Source: Rotaria sp. Silwood1
Taxonomy: Eukaryota > Rotifera > Eurotatoria > Philodinida > Philodinidae
Direction: 5' to 3'
Length of the DNA stretch: 64,000 bases
Assembly: GCA_905250075.1 (NCBI GenBank)
Contig: CAJNOP010000321.1
Coordinates: forward strand, 66,287-130,286
Part shown: positions 13,081 to 25,756 of the stretch, in pieces
Numbering within the stretch: position 1 is the stretch's first letter
How the letters are laid out: each line of letters begins with the position of its first letter
Notes under the pieces: model-generated
The model's input: the letters and a program-made list of their open reading frames with translations, nothing else
Database searches by the model: none
Told to the model about the DNA's origin: nothing
Made by a program: the position numbers and the translations under genes

Positions 13081-14640
13081 GATCTTATTGTTATTGTAAG
13101 ATAACAGACATGAGTAATAAAAAAATTTCTGAAGCGTAACTACACATGGTTTATTGCTTTAGAAAAGGCGTTTCAAAATAAGTCATGTCTCGTAGCTTCC
13201 TTTTTCTTATTTTCCATCGTATAATTACTCATACATGCAACGATTTTATATTAAAAACAAATTTGGACTTTACCTCTTATTTTTCTGGGGGAACATTTAG
13301 TGATATTATATTTAATGGGCTTGTTTTGTATTTACCTTGAATGAAGTAAATATGTTTTGCATGCAAAGAATATATGAATAATCATGACGTATCATTACTA
13401 ATTTTTTACCTTGCTACGTAAGCAACGTTTTTCTCATATCTACTCGTTAATCTTATTTATCAAAATAGTATACTAACATTAATTCATGGAATAAAGTAAA
13501 AGCAAATATTCCATTTTTATTTATTTTATGTAACGATTTAAAATAGAAAAATAAATGTATATTCTAATTTTTCAAATTCAAAGTTTATCTAATAAAATGA
13601 ATATTAATTCAAAAATATGCACTGAGAAAAACGAAAATTGGCTTCATACTAATATAAAAAGAACAATCAATAAGATTTCATCATTTCATTTATAATCTAA
13701 GTACAAATACTTGAACAATCACTTTATCGAAAAAGCCAATTGTTGCAAAACTAACATATGATGATAACTGAGTTTTTTTTACTATAGTTGCTTCTTCCAT
13801 TAATATTAATTTTCAATAATTGAAGAATAGTAGAAGTAAACGAAATGGTCAACTTGTTCATTCTAGCTGAAATTATGAACAACATAAATTGTTTAAAAGT
13901 TTTTATTTTTCTTAGTTTCATTGATTATAAAAAAAAAGCTCTGGAAGTGCATGTCATTTTATAATTCATTCAAATAAAAACAGTTTTGAATTTAAACTCC
14001 TACTAAACATCGCATACAAAGTTGTGTGAGAGTTGTGAATATGTTCAGAAGAAGTTTTAATTGAATGTCTTAGTTCAAATATCTGTTGTTCAAGTAAACG
14101 ATTCTTTCAACATAATCATATCGATAGAAAACCTATGATAACAAATCGATTTGTCCATGCAAATGATACCAATAATAGAATACTATTGAGTTCAAAATTA
14201 AAGAATAAATCACTCATTGCAACAATGCACAAGTTTCAATTTATTCGAAAATTTTAATAATATTTAAATGGAACAAGATAAGGTTCTGTTCATCATCACA
14301 TATAAATTATCAAGGCTTTTGTTGTTATTTGAACTAAAAATAAGAAAAAGTACAACCATTATATGATAGATAAATAAATAATATTAAAACCCAAGAAACT
14401 TACTATTTGAAAAAATAGTTAATAGTACAAAAAGAAAATGGAATGGATCAGTTCTGTTGTTCTTATATACGTAAATTGTGAATGCCTTTAAAACTTGAGT
14501 AACTCGGTTCAAGCTCGCTATCGACAGCTCATATGTTAAATTTGATAGTTTTGTATTCGTAGTGATAATTCACCCCGATCATGTTTAAAGCTATTAACTG
14601 AGATGACAAACAGTTCCATTCTTAGAACTAATGTACGACG

Positions 14641-15445
14641 TGAAAGAAAACTCTTTTTACCAAAAGATAGCGCTTTTTCTTCTCTTTCGAATGGTATATC
14701 ATTTATTTTTATACTACGTCTGTAAATGAAACAGCATAATAAAAAAGAGAGACAGCCTTAAAAAATTGTGCACTTCTTTGTAGAAACGTCACATAAAACG
14801 TCGATATAAGAAATTTGCACCTCTTTTGAACGGCGTATGTTTTATATTTAATACATTTTTATAAATGAGATGAGACAAGAAAGAAGGAGAAACATGTTCA
14901 CAGTGAATTTGCAATTTTTGTATGAACTCGTCAAAAAAAAACATCTTGTAAGTGTCAATTAATTATAATTAACTGCCATAAGGAAGATGATTGTAAAAAT
15001 TTCGAAGAAGTGTAGGTAATTAGGCTTTCAAAGAGCTTTCTAAAGAATAGAAAAAAAACGACTCAATCATAGTCTATCAAGATACAGTTGACGATTTCAT
15101 ATTCAAAATTATAAATTGATTATGCGAGTGTTTCTCTTTCATTCTAGCCTCATTTCATTTATGAACATGTGTTAAATATGAATCACACACTGTTCGAAAG
15201 AGTAGAAAAGTTCCTATCAATTGGTACCAAAACTTTCTTTTTGAAACATGTTTATCAAAGAGTTATCCAAGTAACATAAAAGCCAATATTTTGTGTCGTT
15301 TTTTCACATTTTTATAAGGATGTCTCTCTTTTTTATTGTGCTGTTTCATTTATAGACGTAGTATAAAAATAAATAATATACCATTCGAAAGAGTAGAAAA
15401 AAGCGCTATCCTTTGGTGAAAAAAAGAGTTTTATTTCAGCCTCTT
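14641..15445. repeat. Foldback element between units A and B
   Basis: The left arm 14641-14790 and right arm about 15305-15445 are close reverse complements; both contain a segment reading AAAGATAGCGCTTTTTCT (left strand) and the ACTACGTCT...GAAACAGC block. Weaker arm similarity continues inward to about 14900 and 15125. The sequence is absent from the other unit junctions, so this is probably an insertion. There is no coding frame. Confidence 0.7.
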
Positions 15446-17282
15446 TCTATCGAAGTGAAATACTGATCAACATTTTGTGCCATTACTTTTGCAACACATG
15501 TTATATTACTTCTAAAATCTATCAAAGTATTCATTTCTACAAAGTCAACAACTATGCTCACGAGTTAGAGTTTAATATCAACCAGAGATTGTATTAATGT
15601 CATCAAAGATGTATTTAATTAGTTCATTTTCTTTTGATGAAAAATAAATTTTGTTTTGATCATGCATGTAATCAAAAGTGCTCATTTTTGGATAAATGAT
15701 CCACTTGTTCCTGCTTCCTACCATAATAAAAACATATATTATCGGTATTTTTTGTGTTTCATTACACCACAATTCATGCAAACATCAAATCCAAAATAGG
15801 CAAGATGAAACATGATATTATTATAGACGACATGTTGAAAATACTCAACAAATTTTCAAATGTGATTTTATTCAAGACTACGTCTACACTTGTGATTGTT
15901 GAAAACTGTTTAGATGTTCTTTTTATGTTCTAACCGCACTCAGAGGCATTTATATTGTGAAAATGATTTTTATCCAAGGTCTGCTAATTACCTTCAATCG
16001 TCTTTCTATTTCATTCAGCATCTAAATGCAAAAAATGTTGTACTGAAGAGACATAACTAAAAATATAAACTTGAACAGAAACATTCGAAAGCTTTTTTCA
16101 TCTAACGGGTGAATACATCATATCTGTTTATAATGTGAAACACACGTAGGGCAACGAAAACTGATCCGTTACATGTATGTAATTCATTCAAACTCCATGT
16201 AAGTTTTCCCAAATATAGACTATTGTATACAGCGTATCTGAAAATGATGAGAAAGTAATTTACGTACAAGAGAGAAAACAAAAAAAAAACATGCACTTCT
16301 GTGTAATTCATTTTTCATTTATTAAATTCTCACTTAAAAATCATCTGCCATGTTACGATCACAATATTCCAAAAAAATGTTTGAATATAATTGATGATTC
16401 TTAGAGTAAAAAAAGAATAAACTTTCCTTTACAATTACAAAATTTATTAAAGAAGAAAAAAATGAGATGAAATATAGAATACTTTACACAAGAAAATATT
16501 TTAACTCAGAATAAATCTGTAATATTTATACACGGCTTTTGATCACTGATTCAATTGTTTAAGTTTGACTATTATCACGTCAGGTAATTGTTCAGTGCAG
16601 TTGCCAGACAAGAATAAAATTATCGTCACAGAATATCAATGCTGAGTTATTTTGCATATGATATGGAGTAAGATTATTTTTTTTTAAACTTCATTTATAA
16701 TGCAATTGATGAGATTCAGTTTGAAATGACGTCTAAACCCAAGAAACGTTTCATTTGAGCCATATCGAAACGGATATGTCCCCCACATTTCCAACATACA
16801 TCAACTACGATTGAGACACGTTGTAATTAAACAAGTATTCATATGAAAATGACCTTAATCTCTTGTATAGAAAGCAAAAATAGAAAACTTTTCTTCTTGA
16901 GCTTTATTTACTTTCGAATGATGAATAGTATCCGTTTTTTCGTCATAAACTAATGATTTCATAGTGTATTGCAATCAACATTATCTTCATTTAGTTGAAA
17001 GATATCTGTCTGTAAATTTTCGTGTCGCTTTCTAGTTTACGTCGTTCTGAAAAATAAAATGACTTTTCATCTGTTACAAGAGTAATCTTTCTAACAATCT
17101 ATTCGTATCGAAAATTGTTTTTCTAACTGTAATGATATTATTTCGAAGTCCAAGTTTAATCTGAACCATCATTATCTTTGATGAAGAATGTTTTTATTAT
17201 GATGGAAAAAAAAATTAATGATTACTGCTCTTCTTAATATATATTATGTTTATGACAAAAAATTATTCGAAATAATGCAGTT

Positions 17283-18454
17283 CTAATACCATCTTCCGTA
17301 TGAATAACCATATCCTGGATAACCATAACCATATCCAGGATAACCATAACCGCCGAATCGTTGTGCAAATGTTGGATTTGGATTTCCACCCATCATATTA
17401 TCAAGATATGTGCCCCATGGACCTATAAGAAAAAAAGTCATTATGGAATATTGCTTATTTAATGGTATTTATTTCGTTTATTTATCATTGCTCATTCGAA
17501 TAAAATCAAATACTATTAAGATTTATAATAAGAATTCAAATTTCATAACAGATAAAGATACGATCTTTGTCAAAACCATACTTTGAAAATGATAAACGAA
17601 TCGATCAAAATTGTTTATTTATGTAGTGGCTATGGAAATTATTCAACAAGTATTCTTTTGAATCAGTTTCACTATCGAAATAGCAAAAACAAAGAAATCA
17701 AATAGTGATTTGAATAGAGAAAAACATATATGGTAAGCTAGGTCATCTCGACCAGAACGCATTCGGAAGTGTAACATCTTCTCAATAATCGAAATTTTCT
17801 TATTTTGATTAGCTAAATGATTACACAATCATCATATGATCGAGATTTAATTAACGAAAAGCGTAAAGTAACTGACAAGAATATTTAGTAGTACTGTATG
17901 GTCTAAATGAACGTTAAAGGGCTGTCTTGGTTTTTTTTTTTGTTTCGAAAACTTTCCTATGCCCATTACTTGTTGTTTCCTATGTGCTTGTTTCATATAA
18001 TAATTTAAGTTGAACTACATCGTATACGAAAAAAGAATAAATGGGACCAACAGTTAGACTTTTGTTTATTTTAGAAACACATCATATCTTATAAGACAGA
18101 TTTTTTTACACTCTCTCTCATATTTGGAAAGGTCGAGACAATCTTAATTATAGATATATTTTCGTATATTCTTGTTGTGAATCTTTTTCTCTATTCAAAT
18201 CATCACTAAAGTTCTTTTTTTTTGCTACTAACATAGCAGAAAACAATTGAAACTAAGTCTGGTTGAATAATTCTGTTAACCACGAGACATATACATCTCT
18301 ATCAATATATCATGAAATTGGGAAATAAATCATACTCTACTAATATTAACAATAACATTTTATGATGCTTACTGTTTAATCCACCGGGAATATTTCTTTC
18401 AATCCACATATCAGATGCCAATTCATTAAGCACATAGGGATTACCACCATACAT
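17283..18454 (-). CDS. Small Gly-Tyr-rich protein, array copy B
   Basis: Exons are 18454-18373 and 17422-17283, with the GTAAGC donor and TATAG acceptor in the same phase as the other copies, giving 73 residues. The N-terminal half (MYGGNPYVLNELASDMW) is nearly identical to the paralogs, with Glu-Arg-Asn before PGG. The tail differs: it alternates GYGYPGY units rather than pure GGY and ends GRWY, so the repeat region is evolving faster than the rest. An in-frame ATG 33 nt upstream (18487) exists only in this copy and is not preferred. An AATAAA lies at 17193-17198. Function is unknown; it would be a short aromatic-glycine protein without a visible secretion signal. Confidence 0.75.
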
Positions 18455-18540
18455 ATTTAATGTATTACTAAATGTGTAGAATACCAAAAAATATTTCTTT
18501 GCTGTGATGAATGCACGAAAACCCGATTTGATTGCATTTG

Positions 18541-18548
18541 TTTATATA
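18541..18548 (-). promoter_or_regulatory. TATA box of Gly-Tyr gene B
   Basis: TATATAAA on the minus strand, about 87 nt before the ATG, lies at the position conserved in units A, C and D. Confidence 0.6.
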
Positions 18549-19679
18549 TGATCATATTGTTATTGTAAGAAAAGAGATATGAGTAATAAAAACATTTCTG
18601 AAGCATAACTACACATGATTTATTGAGGTAAGGAAGGGATTTACACTAGAGTCATGTCTCGCAACTCCCTTTTTCTTATTTTCGATAGTATAATTAATCA
18701 TAGATGCAACGATGTTATTTTGAAAATAAATACGAATTGTATCTCTTATTTATGTATGGGATTATTTTCTGAAATAATATGCAATGGATTTGTTTTCTAT
18801 TTCGCTTGAATGAGTAAATGCGTTTGAGCATGCAAAGAATATATGAATAATCATAACACGTCATTACTATGTTTTTACCTTTCCAGCTAAGCAATGTTTT
18901 TCTCTCATGTGCTCTTCAATCTTATTTACCAAACTAGTATATCCACATTAATTGATGAAATAAAGTAAAAGCAAGTGTTTCATATTTCTTTTAAAAACAA
19001 TTTTTAATCTCATAAGATCATCATAGCCTAAAGCACTATTGAAACAAACAACAAACAACAATACACACTAATAAAAAGAATATTTAGTGAATATTATTTA
19101 TTTTATGTGATGATTTCAAATAGAAAAATAAATATATATTCTAATTTTTCAAATTCAAAGTTTTTCTAATAAAATGAATATTAATTCAAAAACATGCACA
19201 AAGTACAACAAATAATGGCTTCATACTAATATAAAAAGAACAATCAATAAAATTTCATCATTTCATTTATAATCTAAGTACAAATACTTGAACAATCACT
19301 TTATCGAAAAAGCCAATTGTTGCAAAATTAGCATATGATGATAACTAAGTTTTTTTTTACTATATTTCGTTATTCCTTTAATATTAATTTTCAATCATTG
19401 AAGAATAGTAAAAGCAACCAAATTGATCAACTTGTTCATTCTATCGCGAATTATGAACAGCATAAATTGTTTAAAAGTTTTTTTTCTTGGTTTCATTGAT
19501 TATTAAAAAAAAAAGAAACTCTGAAATTACACGTCATTTATAATTCATTCAAATAAAAACAGTTTTGGATTTAAACTCCTACTAAACATCGCATACAAAG
19601 TTGTGTGAGAGTTGTGTATATGTTCAGAAAAAGTTTTAATTGATTATCTTTGTTCAAGTAAACGATTCTTTCAACGTAA

Positions 19680-20344
19680 TCATGTTGATAGAAAACCTAT
19701 GATAACAAACCGATTTGTCCATGCAAATGATACCAATGATAAAATACTATTGAGTTCAGAATTAAAGAGTAAATCACTTATTACTACAATGTTTATACTA
19801 GGAGATGGATGAGATGAAAACGACTGTTTAGAAAGATTTTTTTGAAGCCATTTTCTTTTTAAATCATCTTGAACATCATATTCTCTCAATGATAACACAA
19901 TGAAATCAAAGTGTTTTGTGTATACAAGTTGTTTGGGAAGAAGAATAATATATGCACTACGATTAAAACGTACTCTGAATGTAATACCCTTATGCATAAT
20001 TCATTTTGAGATTTGAATGAATAATAATTTCGACTATTGCTAGAAGTTTCAGGTAAATAAAAATCTTCTAACGAATGTCTAGCAAGGATATCAACACGAC
20101 TAAAAGGCAACTTTTCATTTTTCATTGCATTAATACCAAAATGATATTCTCTAATGTTCATGGTGTTAAATCTGATACTAAATTTGCCGTATACATTGCT
20201 ACTAATGCCAAACTTAACATATAGAGACCTACACATGATTTCACCAGAAGAAATGATGCTTTTGTTTTTCAATACTCTCTTTTCTTGTTGTTCTAGTAGG
20301 CACAGCAAGATAGCAACATATATTGTACCAATCAGTAGTGCCAA
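19680..20344 (-). pseudogene. Upstream ORF pair in unit B, possibly one frameshifted gene
   Basis: Two overlapping minus frames lie here. The first (20344-19886, 152 codons) starts with a hydrophobic stretch (MALLIGTIYVAILLCLLEQQ) that could be a signal or anchor segment. The second (to 19680) contains a coding-looking segment around HFDFIVLSLREYDVQDDLKR. They lie in different frames, so either an intron or a frameshift separates them. In unit C the first frame carries a 2 nt insertion leading to an early stop and the second has an internal stop. Unit A keeps only the far 3' end; D has lost it. This looks like a gene decaying alongside the array. I do not recognise a family; a membrane-anchored glycosyltransferase-like layout is only a guess. 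Confidence 0.35.
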
Positions 20345-20796
20345 TCATAGACTAAGTGAAAACAGTCTTAGGTATGAAAAAAAGATTCTCATATACCAAA
20401 ATAGCTTTTCAAATAATAATGCGTAATGAATTAGAAAATATTGAATTAGAAAAATCGATTATTTCTCATTGTGTAGTAGTAATAGTAATATTATCTACTA
20501 TCAAATCATAAGTATCCATAACTAATTAAGTTGCTGATATTTTATTTGAAGAAATCAGTTCGTACTGTGAGTGGAAACGTTACTCTACCATACATATACA
20601 AAACAAAGAAAATAGTAATATCAGAGAGTAGCAACAGTATTTCATATACAATCTTGTACTTTTTATGCTAATAATTGATAATATCAAAATTCTATCAATA
20701 CATACTGATTTAGCTCTAATCAAAAAAGTTGAGTTAATCAATTGTTGAAAAGTAAGATAAGATCATTTTGTATAGCCAAAAACCGATATCGACTGA

Positions 20797-21075
20797 TTAC
20801 CAAGGGGGAAACGACTGACTTCAGTGACTTTTAAATCATAAAAGTCAAAATAAAGTCACGAAAGTCATGAAAATCATAACTAATCCTTTTAGGCCGGATG
20901 TTTCCATTTTAAAACATTTTGTCCTATAGGGGTACGGCATTTTTGAAATAGCCGGCTGGAAGAGCTAAAGTAACATTAATAAAGAACAAAAAATAACGAA
21001 TTTTTCTCAAGGGAGAAACAACTGACTTAAGTCACTTTAAAGTCCTGTTAAGTCAAGAAAGTCACGAAAAACATC
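20797..21075. repeat. Short-motif repeat block around AAGGGGGAAACGACTGACTT
   Basis: The phrase AAGGGGGAAACGACTGACTT at about 20803 is followed by closely spaced GTCAxxAAAGTCA motifs. It recurs at about 21008 as AAGGGAGAAACAACTGACTT, again followed by AGTCA repeats. A related phrase occurs at about 62735. It separates units B and C and has no coding frame. Confidence 0.55.
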
Positions 21076-22540
21076 TGTAAAGGATCATTAATAAAGAATA
21101 AAAAGCTGTGATTTTTTTTTAATCTCGATGACACATGCTCCAAATTTTTGTTTACTTTTTTTTCAAAGACATACGCATATAAAACAGACGAAACGAACAG
21201 ATACATATATATTGCAGGCAAAGTTGGCATATCATTTTCATCAAAAGTCTATTGATCACGTCCAAATGCCTTTCTATTTCAACCACATCTAAATGCAAAA
21301 ACTGTTGTACAGAAGAGACATGATTAAAAAAATACACTCAAACAGAAACATTTGAAAGTCTCTTTTCATCTAATGCACGAATACAAGTTTTTATAATGTG
21401 AAACATCCGTAGTGCAAGAAAAATTGACACGGTACATGTATGTAATTCATTCAAACTTCATCTAAGTTTTTCGAAATATGGACTATTGTATATAGCGTGC
21501 CTGAAAATGATGAGAAAGTAATTTATGTACAAGAGAGAAAACAACAAAAATATGCACTTCTGAATAGTTCACTTTTCATTTATTAAACTCAAACGTAAAA
21601 TCATCTCCTATCTTACGATCACGATGTTCGAAAAAAAGTCTGTGAATATAATTTATGATTCTTAGAGTAAAGCAAAAGAATAAACTTTCCTTTACAATTA
21701 CAAAATTGATTAAAGAAGAAAAAGATAAGATGAAGTATAGAATACTTTACACAAGAAAATATTTTGACTCAGAATAAATCTGTAATATATGTACACGGCT
21801 TTTGATCACTGATTCAATTGTTTAAGTTTGACTATTATCACTTCAGGTAATTGTTCAGTGCAGTTGCTCGACAAGAATAAAATTATCGTCACAGAATATC
21901 TATGCTGAGTTATTTTGCATATGATATGGAGTAAGATTATTTTTTTTAAACTTCATTTATAATGCAATCGATGAGATTCAATTTGAAATGGCGTCTAAAC
22001 TCAAGAAAATTTTCGTTTGAGCCATATCGAGACGCGTGTAGCTTTCACGTTTTCAACATACATCAACTATGATTGAGACATGTTGTAATTAAACAACTAT
22101 TCATATGAAAATGACTTTAATCTCTTGTATAAAAAGTAAAAATAGAAAACTTCTCTTCTTGTGCTTTATTTACTTTCGAATGATGAATAGCATCCATTTT
22201 TTTCATCATAAACTAAGGATTTCATAGTGTATTGCAATCAACATTATCTTCATTTAGTTGCAAGATATCTGTCTGTAAATTTTCATGTTGCTTTCTAGTT
22301 TACGTCGTTCTGAAAAATAAAATGACTTTTCATCTGTTACAAGAGTAATCTTTCTAACAATGTATTCTTATCGAAAATTATTTTTGTAACTGCAATGATA
22401 TTATTTCGAAGTCCAAGTTTAATCTGAACAAGCATTAATTTTGATGAAGAATGTTTTTATTAGGATAAAAAAAATTAACGATTAATGCTGTTTTTAACAT
22501 ATATTATGTTTAGGAAAAAATAGTTCGGATTTATGCAGTT

Positions 22541-23725
22541 CTAATACCATCTTCCGTATGAAGAACCATATCCTGGATAACCACCGTAACCACCATAACC
22601 ACCATAACCACCATAACCACCATAACCGCCAAATCGTTGTGCAAATGTGGGATTTGGATTTCCACCCATCATATTATCAACATATGAACCCCATGGACCT
22701 ATAAGAAAAGAAGCCATGATGGAATATTCTTTTTTTCAATGAATGTTTTTCGTTTATTTATCACTGCTCATTCGAATAAAAAAAAATACTATTAAGATTT
22801 ATCATAAAAATTCACTCTTCCTTACAGATAACGACATAATCTTTATCAAAACAATGCTTTGAAAACTATAAACGAATCAATCAAAACTATTTCTTTATGT
22901 AGTGGCTATGAAAATTATTCAACAAGGTTTATTTCGAATTAGTTTTGCTATTGAAATAGCACAAAAAGTATCTAAATAGTCATTCGAATAGAGAAAAGCA
23001 TTTATTATAAGCAGGGTCGATCTAATCGAGAAGTGTTTGGGAGTTTGAAATTTCTTCAATAATCGAAATTTTCTTATTTTGATTAGTTAAATGATAACAA
23101 AATAAGCATATGATCGGGATTGAATACAATGAAACACGCAAAGTAACTGTTAAGAATATTTAGTAGTATTCTATGGTCTAAATAAACGTTAAAGAGCTGT
23201 CTTGACATTTTTTTTTGTTTCGAAAACTTTCGTCAACTCATTGCTTTTTTATTATACCTGCTGCTTTCATATAATAGTTTAAATTGAACTGCATTGTATA
23301 CGAAACACAAGTAAATCGAATGAACACTTCGAATTTTATTTATTTTAGAAACGCACTGTATTTCAGATGACAGATTTTTAACACACCCCTCAAAGTTGGA
23401 AAGGTCGAGACAAACTTAATAATAAATATATTTTCGTATATTCTTTTTTGTGAATGTTTTTCTCTATTCGAATCATCACTAAAGTTCTTTTCTTGGGACC
23501 AACATAGCAGAAAAAAAGTGAAACTAAGTCTTATTGAATAATTCTGTTAACCACGGTACAAATACATATGTATAAATATGTAATGAAAGTGAGAAATAAA
23601 TTATACTGTAATAATATTAGCAATAATATTTTACAATCCTTACTGTTTAATCCACCGGGAATATTTCGTTGAATCCACATATCAGATGCTAATTCATTAA
23701 ACATATAGGGATTACCACCATACAT
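22541..23725 (-). CDS. Small Gly-Tyr-rich protein, array copy C
   Basis: Exons are 23725-23644 and 22698-22541, with the same GTAAGG donor and TATAG acceptor, giving 79 residues. It has the longest pure repeat of the four, about six GGY units, followed by PGYGSSYGRWY. The extra 18 nt relative to A and B lie in the repeat, consistent with slippage in whole codons. The N-terminal half is conserved (MYGGNPYMFNELASDMW). The frame is intact despite many silent and noncoding differences between units, which suggests selection on the protein. Function is unknown. Confidence 0.78.
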
Positions 23726-23811
23726 ATTTATTGTATTTCTAAATGTGTAGAATTCTGAAGAATATGGTTTTTTGTTGATGAATGAATAAACAACTGATTT
23801 GATTGCATTTA

Positions 23812-23819
23812 TTTATATA
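23812..23819 (-). promoter_or_regulatory. TATA box of Gly-Tyr gene C
   Basis: TATATAAA on the minus strand, about 87-94 nt before the ATG, within the block conserved among units. Confidence 0.6.
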
Positions 23820-24849
23820 CTATCTTATTGTTATTGTAAGATAAGAGATATAAGTAATAATAAAATTTCTGAAGCGTAACTAAATGTGGTTTATCGAGCT
23901 AATGGAGTAGTATTAACAAAAGATATATCTCGAAGTTTCTTTTTCTTCTTAATTTCGATTGGTTTCGATATGCATAATTACTTATAAATGCGACGATGTT
24001 ATTTTGAGAATAAAGTTGGACTTTATCTCTTATTTAACTATGGGACTATTCAGTGAAATAATGTTTAATGAGTCTATTTTGTATGTGGCTTGAATGAGTA
24101 AATATGTTTTGCATGCAAAGAATATATAAATAATTATGACGTGTCGTTTCTAATTTTTTACTTTGCTACGTAAGCAACGTTTTTCTTACATCTACTCGTT
24201 AATCTTATTTATCAAAATAGTATACTTACATTAATTCATGGAATAAAGTAAAAGCAAATAATCCATATTTATTTATTTTATGTAACGATTTAAAATACAA
24301 AAATAAATGAACACTATTAATTTTCAATTGAATTTTTTTTCTAATAAAACGAATGTTGATTCAAAAACATGTACAGATAAAAACAAACAAAGGCCTGATA
24401 CTAATAGGAAAACAACAATCAATAAGATTTCATCATGTCATTTATAATCTAAATACAAATACATGAACAACCACTTTATCGGAAAAGCCTATTGTTGCAA
24501 AACTAACATATGATAATAACTGAGTTTTTTTTACTATATTTCGTTGTTCCTTTAATATTAATTTTCAATCATTGAAGAATAGTAGAAGCAAACAAAATGG
24601 TGAACTTTTTCGTTCTATCGCGAATTATGAACAAGATAAATTGTTTAAAAGTTTTTTTTTCTTGGTTTCATTGATTATTAAAAAAAAAGAAGCTCTGGAA
24701 GTGCATGTCATTTTATAATTCATTCAAATAAAAACATTTTGGAATTTAAAATCGTACTAAACATCGTATACCAAGTTGTGTGAGAGTTGTGTATATGTTC
24801 AGAAAAAGTTTTAATTGAATGTCTTTGTTCAAATAAACGATTCTTTCAA

Positions 24850-25523
24850 CATAATCATATCGATAGAAAACCTATGATAACAAATCGATTTGTCCATGCA
24901 AATGATACCAATGATAAAATACTATTGAGTTCAAAATTAAAGAATAAATCACTCATTGCTACAATGTTTATATTAGGAGATGGATGAGATGAAAACGACT
25001 GTTTAGAAAGATTTTCTTGAAGCTATTTTCTTTTTAAATCATCTAGAACATCATATTCTCTCAATGATAACACAATGAAATCAAAGTGTTTTGTGTATTA
25101 AAAGTTGTTTGGGAATAGCAATAATATATGCACTACGATCAAAACCTACTCTGAATGTAATACTCTTTTGCATAATTGATTTTGAGATTTGAATGAATAA
25201 TAATTTCGACAATTGCTAGAGGTTTCAGGTAAATAAAAATCTTCTAACGAATGTCTAGCAAGGATATCAACACGACTAAAAGGCAACTTTTCATTTTTCA
25301 TTGCATTAATACCAAAAATGATATTCTCTAATGTTCATGGTGTTGAATCTGATGCTACATTTGTCGCATACATTGCTACTAATGCCAAACTTAACATATA
25401 GAGATCTACACTTATGATTTCACCAGAAGAAATGATGCTTTTGTTTTTCAATACTCTCTTTTCTTGTTGTTCCAGTAGACACAGCAAGATACCAACATAT
25501 ATTGTACCAATCAGTAGTGTCAA
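24850..25523 (-). pseudogene. Broken copy of the upstream ORF in unit C
   Basis: This aligns with 19680-20344 of unit B. It shares the hydrophobic start and the LEQQEKRVLKNKS segment. It differs by a 2 nt insertion after GGTGAAATCAT, which puts a stop about 25 codons later, and by a further 1 nt insertion that would restore frame beyond that stop. A TAG replaces the Trp codon following LKRK in the distal segment. These lesions argue that this copy is not functional. Confidence 0.45.
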
Positions 25524-25756
25524 TCATAGACTAAGTGAAAACAGTCTTAGGTATGAAAAAAGATCTTCATATACCGAAATATCTTTTCGAATAATAATGC
25601 GTAATGCATGATAAAATATTGAATTAGAAATATCGATTATTTCTCATTATGTAGTAGTAATAGTAACATCATCTACTATCAAATCATAAGCATCCATAAC
25701 TAATTAAGTTGCTGATATTTTATTTGAAGACATCAATTCGTATTGTGAGTGGAAAG

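Larger units (their letters stand above)
9621..14632. repeat. Unit A of a four-copy ~5 kb duplication
   Basis: This block is alignable by eye with units B, C and D over most of its length. Landmarks are the 9621 start (same as 27972 in D), the Gly-Tyr gene, the TATA-box segment, and a tail at about 13990-14228 shared with B and C. The final part (14229-14632) instead matches 27455-27865, just before unit D, so the edges were rearranged between copies. Apart from the Gly-Tyr gene I see only short frames that are broken in other copies. Confidence 0.8.
15487..20812. repeat. Unit B of the four-copy duplication
   Basis: The unit starts within sequence equivalent to 10202 in A and 28556 in D, so it lacks the first ~600 bp of those copies. 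It carries the Gly-Tyr gene, the TATA block, and the longest version of the upstream ORF (19680-20344). Its last part (about 20580-20812) matches 27085-27302 at the end of unit C. Confidence 0.8.

Noticed and set aside
14450..14600. Possible tRNA from a GGTTCAAGCTC-like B box
   Set aside because: No matching A box, acceptor stem or anticodon arm could be drawn; the segment is part of a dispersed repeat also found at 27700.
19612..19812. 66-codon plus-strand frame shared by units B and C (also 24787-24987)
   Set aside because: It lies opposite the minus-strand ORF pieces and is likely their shadow; no upstream promoter signal or motif.
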